A stretch of 61,391 nt of DNA from CAZNQW01 sp964575225. GTDB taxonomy: Bacteria > Chloroflexota > Anaerolineae > JAAYZQ01. The notes below the pieces were generated by a model that was not told the origin of the DNA, searched no databases, and saw only the letters and a program-made list of their open reading frames with translations. Position numbers and translations under genes: made by a program. Location of the stretch: contig CAZNQW010000001.1 of assembly GCA_964575225.1 (NCBI GenBank), forward strand, positions 1-61,391, in the 5' to 3' direction. Each line of letters starts with the position of its first letter. Position 1 is the first letter of the stretch. Positions 9,472 to 17,123 of the stretch are shown one piece after another.

Positions 9472-9514
9472 ATTGTACTGTTCCCGTTTTGGATTGCGCA
9501 AGCTCTGCTTGCGC
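9472..9514 (-). promoter_or_regulatory. Promoter-like pair built partly on a dispersed palindrome
   Basis: On the minus strand TACAAT (9477-9472) lies 18 bases from TTGCGC (9501-9496). The latter is one arm of a 19-base palindrome GCGCAAGCTCTGCTTGCGC (9496-9514), whose reverse complement recurs at 29601-29619. The hairpin could also end or process the upstream transcript. There is no T-tract, so a classical terminator is unlikely. Confidence 0.45.
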
Positions 9515-9548
9515 GGTTTTCAAGGCCCCCTATCGCTTCTGGCAAACT

Positions 9549-10883
9549 TCACTCGTCGTTCGAGTCGAGATATCCCCAGCGCAAAGGTGTCTCTTGGGTG
9601 TACTTTTTGCCCAATTTGACGGCCAGGGTGGCTCTCTCCAGTTCCCGCCCGAGGTAAAAGCTATGGCTTCCCTCGTCGACCCCCAGGTGGCCAAAGATCT
9701 CGGCCGGCTGGGTACCGGTCACGAACAGGTCCTTGTTGAACACATACACCTGTTTGTCGTCGGCAAAGATCCGGAAATTTCGATCCCGCACCTGCTGCTG
9801 CATGTGGCGCAGGTCGGCCTCGCTATAATATTGATAGCCGTCCAGGGGATCCTTTAGCGCGAGCAGGTTGTCGTCGATGTGCTTGGGCAAAATGCTGTGT
9901 CGATGGGAATAATACATCAATTTGCGGGCCAGGTCCAATTCTCGCACCGCACCCCGAGTCCAGTTGATCACCTCGGTGGTCAAGACATAGTCGATTCCCA
10001 GCTCGGTGATCACCCCGGCCATGACGGCATTGATTCCGATGCTGTCGGCCTCGGTCAGTTCTGTGAGATTCCCCAGCCCCATGAGCATGGGCGCGTCGGG
10101 ATAGCGCCGGCGTACTTCCTGAAAGCGGCAGAGGGACTCGGTAAAGCCGAAATTGAGGGGGTTCAAAATGGGGTCGATGATGTACGGGACCCCCCACTCT
10201 TCCAACCGGGCGACGTTGTGCTCCAAAGAGGACAACCCCTGATCGAAATCGGGTATGACCACAACCGGGCACTGGAGGCGCGGCGCCAGATCCAGGTTCT
10301 GCGAGTTGACGCTCAGGAGGAGGTCCACACCCGCCTCGTTGGCGCGGAGGATGGTATCGGGGTCAAACGTATCCAGGCTGACCGTAAAGCCGCGTTCCTT
10401 CAATGCGGTCACGACCTCGGCTACGTGAGCAAAGCCGCCCTGCACAGGGCAGCCCAGATCGATGATGTCGGCCCCGCTGGCGCGATAGTACTCGGCGCGA
10501 GCCAGAACCTCCTCCCAGCTCATCTGGTAGGCCTCGACGATCTCGGCCAGGATCTTGACCCGATACTGGCCATAATCCTCCCGTACCCGCTCGCGACCAA
10601 AGAACAGGGGCAGGTCTTTCAGGTCTTTGGGCCCCCGCACCACCGGGACGCCCATCCGATCTTCGATGACGGCCAGATCGCCCTGACACCAGCCCGAGAT
10701 CATGATCTGGCGGCTGCCGTGGGCGCCGGACAGGTGCCGGGCGATCCAGTCGGTGCTCATCAGCGCGGCGACCGAGATGTTGAGCACCTCCACTTCGTAG
10801 TCAAAATCCAGCTCGATCTGCTGCAAGGTAGCGACGAGCGCATCGGCGGCCAATTTGCCGGTTACGAAAAGGTATTCAGGCAT
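9549..10883 (-). CDS. Dihydropteroate-synthase-like protein (DUF6513/TIGR00284 type)
   Basis: A 444-residue protein. Residues about 1-95 form the N-terminal domain found in archaeal-type DHPS-related proteins; residues about 100-370 form a TIM barrel with ADIIDLGCP (138-146), the counterpart of the DHPS pterin-binding strand, and SLDTFDPDTI, matching the next DHPS strand. Family knowledge: this group replaces FolP in methanogens and methanopterin-using bacteria and is the candidate for joining hydroxymethyl-dihydropterin pyrophosphate to beta-RFA-P. It overlaps the flavoprotein gene by 22 bases, so translation is probably coupled. The biochemical role is inferred. Confidence 0.82.
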   Translation of the reverse strand: MPEYLFVTGKLAADALVATLQQIELDFDYEVEVLNISVAALMSTDWIARHLSGAHGSRQIMISGWCQGDLAVIEDRMGVPVVRGPKDLKDLPLFFGRERVREDYGQYRVKILAEIVEAYQMSWEEVLARAEYYRASGADIIDLGCPVQGGFAHVAEVVTALKERGFTVSLDTFDPDTILRANEAGVDLLLSVNSQNLDLAPRLQCPVVVIPDFDQGLSSLEHNVARLEEWGVPYIIDPILNPLNFGFTESLCRFQEVRRRYPDAPMLMGLGNLTELTEADSIGINAVMAGVITELGIDYVLTTEVINWTRGAVRELDLARKLMYYSHRHSILPKHIDDNLLALKDPLDGYQYYSEADLRHMQQQVRDRNFRIFADDKQVYVFNKDLFVTGTQPAEIFGHLGVDEGSHSFYLGRELERATLAVKLGKKYTQETPLRWGYLDSNDE

Positions 10884-11380
10884 TCTCTTAGCTCTTGGAC
10901 GTTTTGAACGACCGTGACACCCGGCATGGCGCGCAGTTGCTCCGTATGGGCCAGGTCGATGGCGCGGGGATAGACCTTGATGATCTTGCCGCGCGGGGTG
11001 GGAGTATCCATCTCTGGCGCCAGGTCGGTGGGCAGGACCACGGCGGGCACCCGATTCTTGCCGGCCTGGGCAAACAGGTTGGTGATCATCGAATCAGAGA
11101 TGCCGTGGACCATCTTGGCTACCGTATTGGAGGTAGCCGGGGCCACGACCAAGACCTGATAGCGGGATCGGGCGAATCGGCCCACCACAGGAGCGCTGGA
11201 CAGGGTATCCCGTACCACCGCCCCCGACACCTGGCGCAGGTCGGCCTCCAGGTGGTACATCCGCAGGACCTCTTCGCCTGCCCGCGAAAGAAAGACGTCC
11301 ACCTGATCGAGTTCCGAAATGAGTGCGATGCACTCTTGGAGAAAATGGCCTGCTCCGGTGATGCCCCAGGCAATGTTCAC
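10862..11380 (-). CDS. Flavoprotein, dihydromethanopterin reductase (DmrB)/AfpA-like
   Basis: A 172-residue protein of the HFCD flavoprotein fold. The FMN-binding signature is clear: PATSNTVAKMVHGISDS followed by TNLFAQAGK and VVLPTD. Archaeal relatives include archaeoflavoprotein AfpA and the DmrB dihydromethanopterin reductase, which carries out the last step of tetrahydromethanopterin synthesis. I start it at a GTG (11380) because GAGGAGGT sits at the right distance and the protein then begins VNIAWGITGAGH, typical of the family. It lies 19 bases after the PTPS gene and overlaps the DHPS-like gene. Confidence 0.82.
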   Translation of the reverse strand: MNIAWGITGAGHFLQECIALISELDQVDVFLSRAGEEVLRMYHLEADLRQVSGAVVRDTLSSAPVVGRFARSRYQVLVVAPATSNTVAKMVHGISDSMITNLFAQAGKNRVPAVVLPTDLAPEMDTPTPRGKIIKVYPRAIDLAHTEQLRAMPGVTVVQNVQELRECLNTFS

Positions 11381-11399
11381 GCGCTGACCTCCTCGTTGT

Positions 11400-11900
11400 T
11401 CAGTGGGCCTTGCCGGCCAGCGAGCGCTGATAGAAGGCCGTTTGGCCGGGGCACTCTTCAACGCCCACGGTGATGGAGCTGAGGCCTTGCGCGCCGTCGA
11501 CCGCCTGTCGGTGCAGTTCTGTCACAAGCTGATCGCAGATATAGCTGGCCAATCGCTCGGCGGTGATGTTGTCCAATGGCACCGGGAGCACATCCTGGGC
11601 CGGCAGCACGTAGCGCCGGTTCTCGAAGCGGATCTCCCACTCTCCGTCCGATTCCTGGATCTGCAGCGTAGTGCTTTCCATCGGCAGCAGGAAATGGTGA
11701 TCCAATCGGTCACAGATTTCGCGGACGATCCGTTTGAGCACCACAAAGTCGACCACGTAGCGGTCCTCGGTGAGTTCTCCGACCAACTCGGCCGAGACGG
11801 CATAGTTGTGCCCGTGCAGTCGCTCGCACTTGCCGGCGAACGAGATGAAATGAGCCGCGCTAAAGTTCAGCGTTCCCTTTTCGACCAAAACCTTGTACAT
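11400..11900 (-). CDS. 6-pyruvoyl-tetrahydropterin synthase homologue with CExxHGH motif
   Basis: A 166-residue T-fold protein. The zinc ligands are H17 (FSAAHF), H29 and H31; the active-site stretch reads CERLHGHNY, so C25 is followed directly by E26. As I recall, plain QueD proteins have CxxxHGH, PTPS-III proteins ExxHGH, and bifunctional PTPS-I/III proteins CExxHGH. This one fits the bifunctional type, able to cut the side chain of dihydroneopterin triphosphate to give 6-hydroxymethyl-dihydropterin and so bypass FolB. LDHHF (66-70) and VGVEE (146-150) are also conserved. An insert near 75-105 makes it longer than E. coli QueD (about 120). It starts 4 bases after the HPPK-MptA stop. Confidence 0.88.
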   Translation of the reverse strand: MYKVLVEKGTLNFSAAHFISFAGKCERLHGHNYAVSAELVGELTEDRYVVDFVVLKRIVREICDRLDHHFLLPMESTTLQIQESDGEWEIRFENRRYVLPAQDVLPVPLDNITAERLASYICDQLVTELHRQAVDGAQGLSSITVGVEECPGQTAFYQRSLAGKAH

Positions 11901-11904
11901 TGCC

Positions 11905-13356
11905 TTACCCTTTCAGCCATTCTTCGAGTGTTGTATGGTGCAAGATGGGCTCGCAGGCCATGACTTCGCGGCGAATCTCGCCCAGAGTGCCAAACCGTTC
12001 CGCAAAGGCGTTGTGCTGATGGATGCTTTCCAGGTTTTCCTGCTTGGCCGATACAAAGGCGTCGTCGGGCAGGTCGGGATAAACCTCCAGCAGGTTATAC
12101 AACAGCTCGCGCACCACATCCTCCACAAACCTCGGGTTTCGATGGGCCTTGTTGACCACGAAAAACTCGTCAGGCCGCTTGAGCAGTTCGTAGGTCTCGG
12201 AACTCATGGAGGCTTCTACAATATTGACCAGGTGCTCGGCCCTCATGAGCTGCTCCGAGCCAATCAGCAAGGTGCCTCGTCCCCGTTGATTGTGGGAGGC
12301 AATGGGCAGCAGATCGAGGATGCGCTCGGCTTGCTCCTCCGAAAATCCATCCTCCAGCAGCAGTTCGTGGGAATAGCTTCGGACCATGTCCTGGGCGCAA
12401 GGACAGACGGTCAACCCGTTCACTTCTACGCCCACCACGTGTCGGACTCTTTTTCCATCACAGGCGGCAATGCCGATGAGGGTATAGAGTTCCTCGGCCT
12501 GTTTGCCCGAGACGGGCGCCGTTCTCATCATCGGGTATTGGACCCGAATGTGCACTTCGGAATGGACGGCGTGCTGGCTCTGGACCACCTGGCGGGCCAA
12601 CCGCTCGGCCAGCGACTCGATATTGGGCGAGACGTCGAGGGTGATCTCTTCGACGATGTCTTCGAGCACGTCGCTAAAGCGGGACATGTGGACGCCCGCG
12701 TGGGTGCGGTCCAGGTCGGCAAACAGGGACAGCTCGGCATAAAAGAGAGTGCCCCGGCTGTTATTCTGCAATTGGATGATCCGCCGCAGATTGGTGACCC
12801 CCACCCGACTCAAGCCCACAGGCACTGCCGGTTTGTCCTTTTGGACATCGTGATCGAGCCGGAATCTGAGGCCGCGTTCCACCCGTTGCACCCCTTCCCA
12901 GCCAATCTCGCCCAGCATCTGCTCCACGGTCACGTGCAAAATGGGATGCAGCACATGAGGGGCAATTTCGGCCAGGGGCGCCAGGACAAAGGCGCGCTCG
13001 TGCAGGCGGGGATGGGGGATGCACAGATCGGGGGTGTTAAGGACCAGGTCATCGTAGAACAGGATGTCGATGTCAATGGGCCGTGGGGCATTTCGAAAGG
13101 ACTCTTGCCGGCCCATGCGCTTCTCGATCCACTTGACCTGGTGGAGTAGATCGTGGGGAGAGAGTTCTGTTTCCAGGGTGCAGGCAGCGTTGAGGAATTT
13201 GGGCTGATCCAGGTACCCTACGGGCTCGGTCTCGTAAAAGGAGGAAACTTTGGTGATCGTGGCCCGAGTCTGGAGATACTGGAGGGCCTGGAGGATATTG
13301 GCCTGGCGTTCGCCAAGATTGGCGCCCAGGCCTAGATTCACTTTGTGTTGAGGCAT
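11905..13356 (-). CDS. Fused HPPK (FolK) and MptA/FolE2-type GTP cyclohydrolase
   Basis: A 483-residue fusion. Residues 1-165 are 6-hydroxymethyl-7,8-dihydropterin pyrophosphokinase: LGLGANLGER at the start and the catalytic RPIDIDILFYDD (92-103). Residues about 168-483 are a GTP cyclohydrolase of the MptA/FolE2 family: DVQKDKPAVPVGLSRVGV (170-187), the metal-site TVCPCAQ (316-322) and SHNQRG (354-359). The CPCAQ form resembles archaeal, Fe(II)-using MptA more than bacterial FolE2. The protein would thus do the first step and the pyrophosphorylation of pterin synthesis, with the PTPS homologue next door supplying the middle step. An upstream open stretch to 13668 is not coding; the ATG at 13356 gives the normal HPPK start. 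Confidence 0.9.
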   Translation of the reverse strand: MPQHKVNLGLGANLGERQANILQALQYLQTRATITKVSSFYETEPVGYLDQPKFLNAACTLETELSPHDLLHQVKWIEKRMGRQESFRNAPRPIDIDILFYDDLVLNTPDLCIPHPRLHERAFVLAPLAEIAPHVLHPILHVTVEQMLGEIGWEGVQRVERGLRFRLDHDVQKDKPAVPVGLSRVGVTNLRRIIQLQNNSRGTLFYAELSLFADLDRTHAGVHMSRFSDVLEDIVEEITLDVSPNIESLAERLARQVVQSQHAVHSEVHIRVQYPMMRTAPVSGKQAEELYTLIGIAACDGKRVRHVVGVEVNGLTVCPCAQDMVRSYSHELLLEDGFSEEQAERILDLLPIASHNQRGRGTLLIGSEQLMRAEHLVNIVEASMSSETYELLKRPDEFFVVNKAHRNPRFVEDVVRELLYNLLEVYPDLPDDAFVSAKQENLESIHQHNAFAERFGTLGEIRREVMACEPILHHTTLEEWLKG

Positions 13357-13495
13357 AACAGTTCTCTTGTTCCTATGGGATGATGACCGACAAGGCAGAA
13401 TGAGCACCCTCGCGCACGCTGTGCGATACGTCGAGGGTGCGATATCGGATCGGCTACCGAAAGGCCCCGGGGTTGGGTCGGCCTCTGCACGATCC

Positions 13496-14221
13496 CTATC
13501 CGATCCCGGTACCAAGCACAGGGATGACCTGACCGGTGATGCCGTTGGACTCCTCCGACGCCAAAAAGACAACGGCCTGGGCAACATCCTCGCGCCGGAC
13601 CCATTTGGACAGGTCCTTGGGTTGCATCGCCTTGATGTTGCTCTCGGTGACGACCAGCCCTGGGGCAATGGCGTTGGCGTAGATGCCGTCCTTTCGCGTT
13701 TCCAGGGCCAGAGTGCGGGTCAGCGCCACGATACCGGCTTTGGCACAGTTGTAGGCGGCCATGTTGGCCTGAGCCCTGAGACCACTGGCCGAGGAGAAAA
13801 AGATGATCTTGCCCGATTGGGCTTTCATCATGGGTTCGAGAGCGGCCTTGGAACAGACAAAGGCCGACTTGAGGTTGATGTTGTACTCATAGTCCCAGTC
13901 GTCGACGTTCATCTCGGCCATCGGGCCATACTTGGTCAGTCCTCCGGCCACATTGACCAGGATGTCGATCTTGCCAAACTCGGTCAGGGTCTGTTGCACC
14001 AGGTTTTGGACCTGATCTTCCTGGGTGCAATCGGTCGCAACCGCCAGAGCGCGCCGGCCCAGGGCGCGCACCTTGTCGGCCATTTTGTCGATGTTCGCTT
14101 GGGTCCGCGCCGCAATAACAAGGTCGGCGCCCTCGCGGGCCAGCGCCTCGAGGATGGCCTCCCCTACCTGGCCCTCCTGACTGGCGCCTGTAACAAGGGC
14201 CACCTTGTTTTCCAATTTCAT
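13496..14221 (-). CDS. Short-chain dehydrogenase/reductase
   Basis: A 241-residue SDR with the catalytic S143/S144-Y157-K161 set (FFSSASG, YNCAK), NVAGG at 90-94 and an IAPGLV segment. The cofactor loop reads TGASQEGQVGEAI, one residue longer than the usual TGxxxGIG, so NAD(P) preference is hard to call. The substrate is unknown. AAAGGGGAT precedes the ATG. It lies 139 bases upstream of the HPPK-MptA gene on the same strand, so it may belong to the pterin operon; a role in pterin reduction is possible but nothing in the sequence proves it. Confidence 0.85.
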   Translation of the reverse strand: MKLENKVALVTGASQEGQVGEAILEALAREGADLVIAARTQANIDKMADKVRALGRRALAVATDCTQEDQVQNLVQQTLTEFGKIDILVNVAGGLTKYGPMAEMNVDDWDYEYNINLKSAFVCSKAALEPMMKAQSGKIIFFSSASGLRAQANMAAYNCAKAGIVALTRTLALETRKDGIYANAIAPGLVVTESNIKAMQPKDLSKWVRREDVAQAVVFLASEESNGITGQVIPVLGTGIG

Positions 14222-14337
14222 TTCGATATCCCCTTTCCAGCCCAGGCTCACGGCTGGGATTTGGGCCGCCCTGCTATCGTCGACCCACTGAGACCCCAGT
14301 ACGTTTTTTGGGGTACGATGGCGAAGGAGGCCGTCGC

Positions 14338-14553
14338 TCAATCCAAAAAGACGAGGGCGTCCTCAAAGGCCGGCTTGTCGCCCTGGTAGCAATTGTAATG
14401 ATAGACGACGGCATCGTCAGCGATCAGAACGCGGTCACCCTGCACGAACTCTTGGCCGCATTCCGGGCAGGCGTCGTTCCACTCTTCGGGCCATGTCTTG
14501 TCATGGCCTGTTTCGTCTTTGGCAAACACCGAACAACTGAGGCACGGGGACAT
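14338..14553 (-). CDS. Small zinc-ribbon-like protein
   Basis: A 71-residue protein with two CxxC pairs (C4-C7 and C29-C32) and a later H-x-x-C (HYNC), which suggests a zinc site. The middle segment CPECGQEF resembles a treble-clef or ribbon knuckle. GGGAGG lies just upstream of the ATG at 14553; a longer reading frame starts at 14610 but lacks such a site. It lies between the aquaporin and SDR genes on the same strand. I do not recognise a named family. Confidence 0.6.
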   Translation of the reverse strand: MSPCLSCSVFAKDETGHDKTWPEEWNDACPECGQEFVQGDRVLIADDAVVYHYNCYQGDKPAFEDALVFLD

Positions 14554-14663
14554 TATACCCTCCCTTGAGTTTTTGCCCAAATCAGCAGGGCGAGAAATTG
14601 AACGCTCCATTCAGAGTTGGGGGATCCATCACCGGCCCTGCAACGGCGCATGGTTTGTAAAGA

Positions 14664-14695
14664 TGGGAGGCCATGATGGTTTCAATGGCCTCCCA
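14664..14695 (-). terminator. Hairpin downstream of the aquaporin gene
   Basis: An 11-bp perfect stem (TGGGAGGCCAT with ATGGCCTCCCA, 10-base loop). On the minus strand it is followed by TCTTTAC, a weak T-tract, about 90 bases after the aquaporin stop. Confidence 0.5.
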
Positions 14696-14783
14696 AATTT
14701 CTGATTCTGGTGGGGTTCGTATCCCCGCTGCCAGGTCCAGGTTGCGCGCACGCCGGAAGAGATAGGGCCTCTCGGGCTACCTC

Positions 14784-15509
14784 CTAGCTTCGCACTTTTT
14801 GCGATGGGTGGCCCATGTCCCAGACAAAGGCCGCGACGACGGCGCCTACAATGGGCCCCAGGGTATAGACCACCAGGAACTGATCCCAGGGGGCGTCGCC
14901 CCCAAAGAGCAGGTTGCCAAAGTAGGGCCCAAAAGTGCGGGCGGGGTTGAGGGACGACCCGGTCATGGGCCCCAGGGTGATGATCACACCCGCGACGATC
15001 ATGCCGATGATCCAGCCGGCCCACCCGGGCGGCGCTTCCTTGTCCACAGCGACGCCCATGATAGTGAGCATCAGGATAAAGGTGCCGATCGCCTCGCCGA
15101 GAAAGCCCCGGAACATGGTCACACCGGCCGCTTCGTTCAGGTAGGTGCCGCCCAGGTTAAAGTCCGCGGCGGCCTGGGTGCCCAGGCACAGCACAAAGGC
15201 GACGGACGCTACCGCCGCGCCGATCAGTTGGGCGATGATGTAAAAGCCCGCGTCCTTCCAGGCCAAACGACGGGTTGCCGCCAGGGCAACACTCACCGCC
15301 GGGTTGATGAGGCAGCCAGTGGCCCGACCGGTGACATAGATGGCGGCCGCGACTGCGAATCCAAAGGCCAGGGCAATGGCCAGGATTCCTCCCAGCCCTT
15401 CGAGGCCCACTAGATTGGATACGACCGCCGCACCTGGCCCGACCCAGACCAGAATAAAGGTGCCCAAGGCTTCCACAAAGTATTTCTCATAGTTTTTTGG
15501 CTCATCCAT
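14784..15509 (-). CDS. Aquaporin (MIP family)
   Basis: A 241-residue channel with six transmembrane helices and the two half-helix NPA boxes, CLINPAVS and SSLNPARTFGP. After the second box the residue is Thr, whereas glycerol facilitators such as GlpF usually have Asp there (NPARD), so a water or small-neutral-solute channel is more likely than a glycerol facilitator. AAAGGAG precedes the ATG at 15509. It lies 81 bases downstream of the DUF2193 gene and is probably co-transcribed with it, which raises the possibility of a small C1 or polar substrate. Confidence 0.9.
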   Translation of the reverse strand: MDEPKNYEKYFVEALGTFILVWVGPGAAVVSNLVGLEGLGGILAIALAFGFAVAAAIYVTGRATGCLINPAVSVALAATRRLAWKDAGFYIIAQLIGAAVASVAFVLCLGTQAAADFNLGGTYLNEAAGVTMFRGFLGEAIGTFILMLTIMGVAVDKEAPPGWAGWIIGMIVAGVIITLGPMTGSSLNPARTFGPYFGNLLFGGDAPWDQFLVVYTLGPIVGAVVAAFVWDMGHPSQKVRS

Positions 15510-15590
15510 GGCTCCAGGCTCCTTTCCCCCTTTAGCCAGAGGGGATCGAGAGGCTTGGTATCCTCCCAATCCCACTCTGACATGATGGGG

Positions 15591-17123
15591 CTAGACCGTC
15601 ACGGCCCACTCGCAATAGCCCTGCGGTCCCGTCCCAATGCCCTTGACCAGCGGCACGTTGCGCTTGATCAAGGTGGTGGCGGCGCAGTACTTGCAGGCGC
15701 GGACCGGCGCACCCGGGGTGCCGGGATCGGCGGCGATGCAGTTGGTCATCAAGGTAGCCGTGGTGCACTCGGGCGTCAGGAAGCAGGGAAAGTCGGCCAG
15801 GCTCATCAGGGCTGCAAAGCGCTGGGTGATGGCGCAGGCCGGGTAGGTGTAGCGCTGCGGGTTCATGACGACCTCGTGGTTGGTGATGGGGCTGAGGTCA
15901 ACTTGGACGCCCTTGACCTTTCCTCCGGCGCCGATCGGCTTGATATCGAGGATCTGCTCGCCGCGGAGCAGGACGTCCATAAAGTCGACGTTGTGCAGCT
16001 CGTCGGCTTCGCCGCGCTTGGGGTTCATGGCCGCATAGTTGTAGAAGCGCTTGGTCAGCAGGTCGATGACCATAGGCACGGTAAAGCTATCGAGCCACAG
16101 GATATAGGCCGAGGCGCAAGCCGGTGCACCGGTGGCTACTGCCAGTACATCGTACGGTCCCTTGTAGGCGCCCTTTTCCAGGCCGCGATACATCGTGTTC
16201 TTAAAGACGCCCATCACGGCTTCGTAGATGCCAAAGACCATGTCGTCCTTGAACATGTTGTAGGCCGACTGGGCGATGTGGTGGCCGATGTCGCCCACGC
16301 AGTAGGCCGGCACGGCGGTGATATTGGCCAGGTGGACGCCCCCTTCGACGGCAGCCATGATATAGGGCTTCATCCACTCTTTGTACTGGGCCATATACTT
16401 GCGCACATCAAAGGAGCTGTGGGGCCCGTGCCCACCCAGGTTGTGGGTGTCCATCAGATGGGCTTGGGCAGCTACCGGTTCGCGATACACAAACTGAAGC
16501 ATCTCTACTTCGGCTTGCTCCGCCTCGGCCGCCGTTTTGCCGGCTTCCAGGGCTCCGCGGAACGCCCCGCCCAAACCGTAGGAGGTGTTCATGCCCCAAG
16601 ACTTGCAGGCCAGGATGGCCTTTTTGTGGGCATCGGGCATATCCATCTCCCGCAGGATGCGGTTCACCAGGTTGGGCACCGAGCCCACCGACATAGCAAA
16701 GTCGACCACGCAGGTCGGGCCGTACATGCCGCCATAGCGCCGGACCGCTTCGCGGCCGACCAGTGCCTTGTTTGCGGCAATGGCGTCGATGAACTTCCAC
16801 ATGGACGCTTTGAAATCGGGAAGTTCTTCGTAAAGGATCTCTAGGATGGGGGGTGTCTGATAGTGTTCGACAAAGGGATCGTCCTCGGGACGAATGGTAT
16901 CCGTCAGTCCCAACAACGTGTTAAAATGGGCATTGACCGATTGGACGTGGAGATCGATGACTTCCTTGGATTGCCCTTCGGCTGGCGCCATTTGGTTAAC
17001 GGCATCGACGTACGGCTTGCCATCGGCGATCTTGAAGGTGCCTCCGCGCTTTTCCTTGTTTACGTTGAATACAGCCAGGGTTGCATTCACGGCTTCGTCG
17101 ATCATCTTCTTATAGATTGCCAT
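15591..17123 (-). CDS. DUF2193-like protein of methanogen type
   Basis: A 510-residue soluble protein that matches my memory of DUF2193, a family of unknown function I know from methanogenic archaea. Shared stretches include PAEGQSKEVIDLHVQSVN, the run EDDPFVEHYQTPPILEILYE, RRYGGMYGPTCVVDFA and VDLLTKRFYNY. Conserved cysteines crowd the C-terminus (C477 and C480 in CKYC, C504 near the end), suggesting a metal or cluster site. GGGAGG precedes the ATG. A strong promoter lies about 300 bases upstream, leaving a long structured leader. No reaction is known to me. Its place beside methanopterin-type pterin genes suggests a C1-related function, which is inference. Confidence 0.75.
   Translation of the reverse strand: MAIYKKMIDEAVNATLAVFNVNKEKRGGTFKIADGKPYVDAVNQMAPAEGQSKEVIDLHVQSVNAHFNTLLGLTDTIRPEDDPFVEHYQTPPILEILYEELPDFKASMWKFIDAIAANKALVGREAVRRYGGMYGPTCVVDFAMSVGSVPNLVNRILREMDMPDAHKKAILACKSWGMNTSYGLGGAFRGALEAGKTAAEAEQAEVEMLQFVYREPVAAQAHLMDTHNLGGHGPHSSFDVRKYMAQYKEWMKPYIMAAVEGGVHLANITAVPAYCVGDIGHHIAQSAYNMFKDDMVFGIYEAVMGVFKNTMYRGLEKGAYKGPYDVLAVATGAPACASAYILWLDSFTVPMVIDLLTKRFYNYAAMNPKRGEADELHNVDFMDVLLRGEQILDIKPIGAGGKVKGVQVDLSPITNHEVVMNPQRYTYPACAITQRFAALMSLADFPCFLTPECTTATLMTNCIAADPGTPGAPVRACKYCAATTLIKRNVPLVKGIGTGPQGYCEWAVTV

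Noticed and set aside
13357..13668. N-terminal extension of the HPPK-MptA protein
   Set aside because: The extension overlaps the SDR gene in another frame and is Arg/Pro/Ser-rich; HPPK begins normally at the ATG at 13356.
14784..15509. Glycerol facilitator GlpF
   Set aside because: The residue after the second NPAR is Thr, not the Asp usual in glycerol facilitators, and no glycerol genes are nearby.
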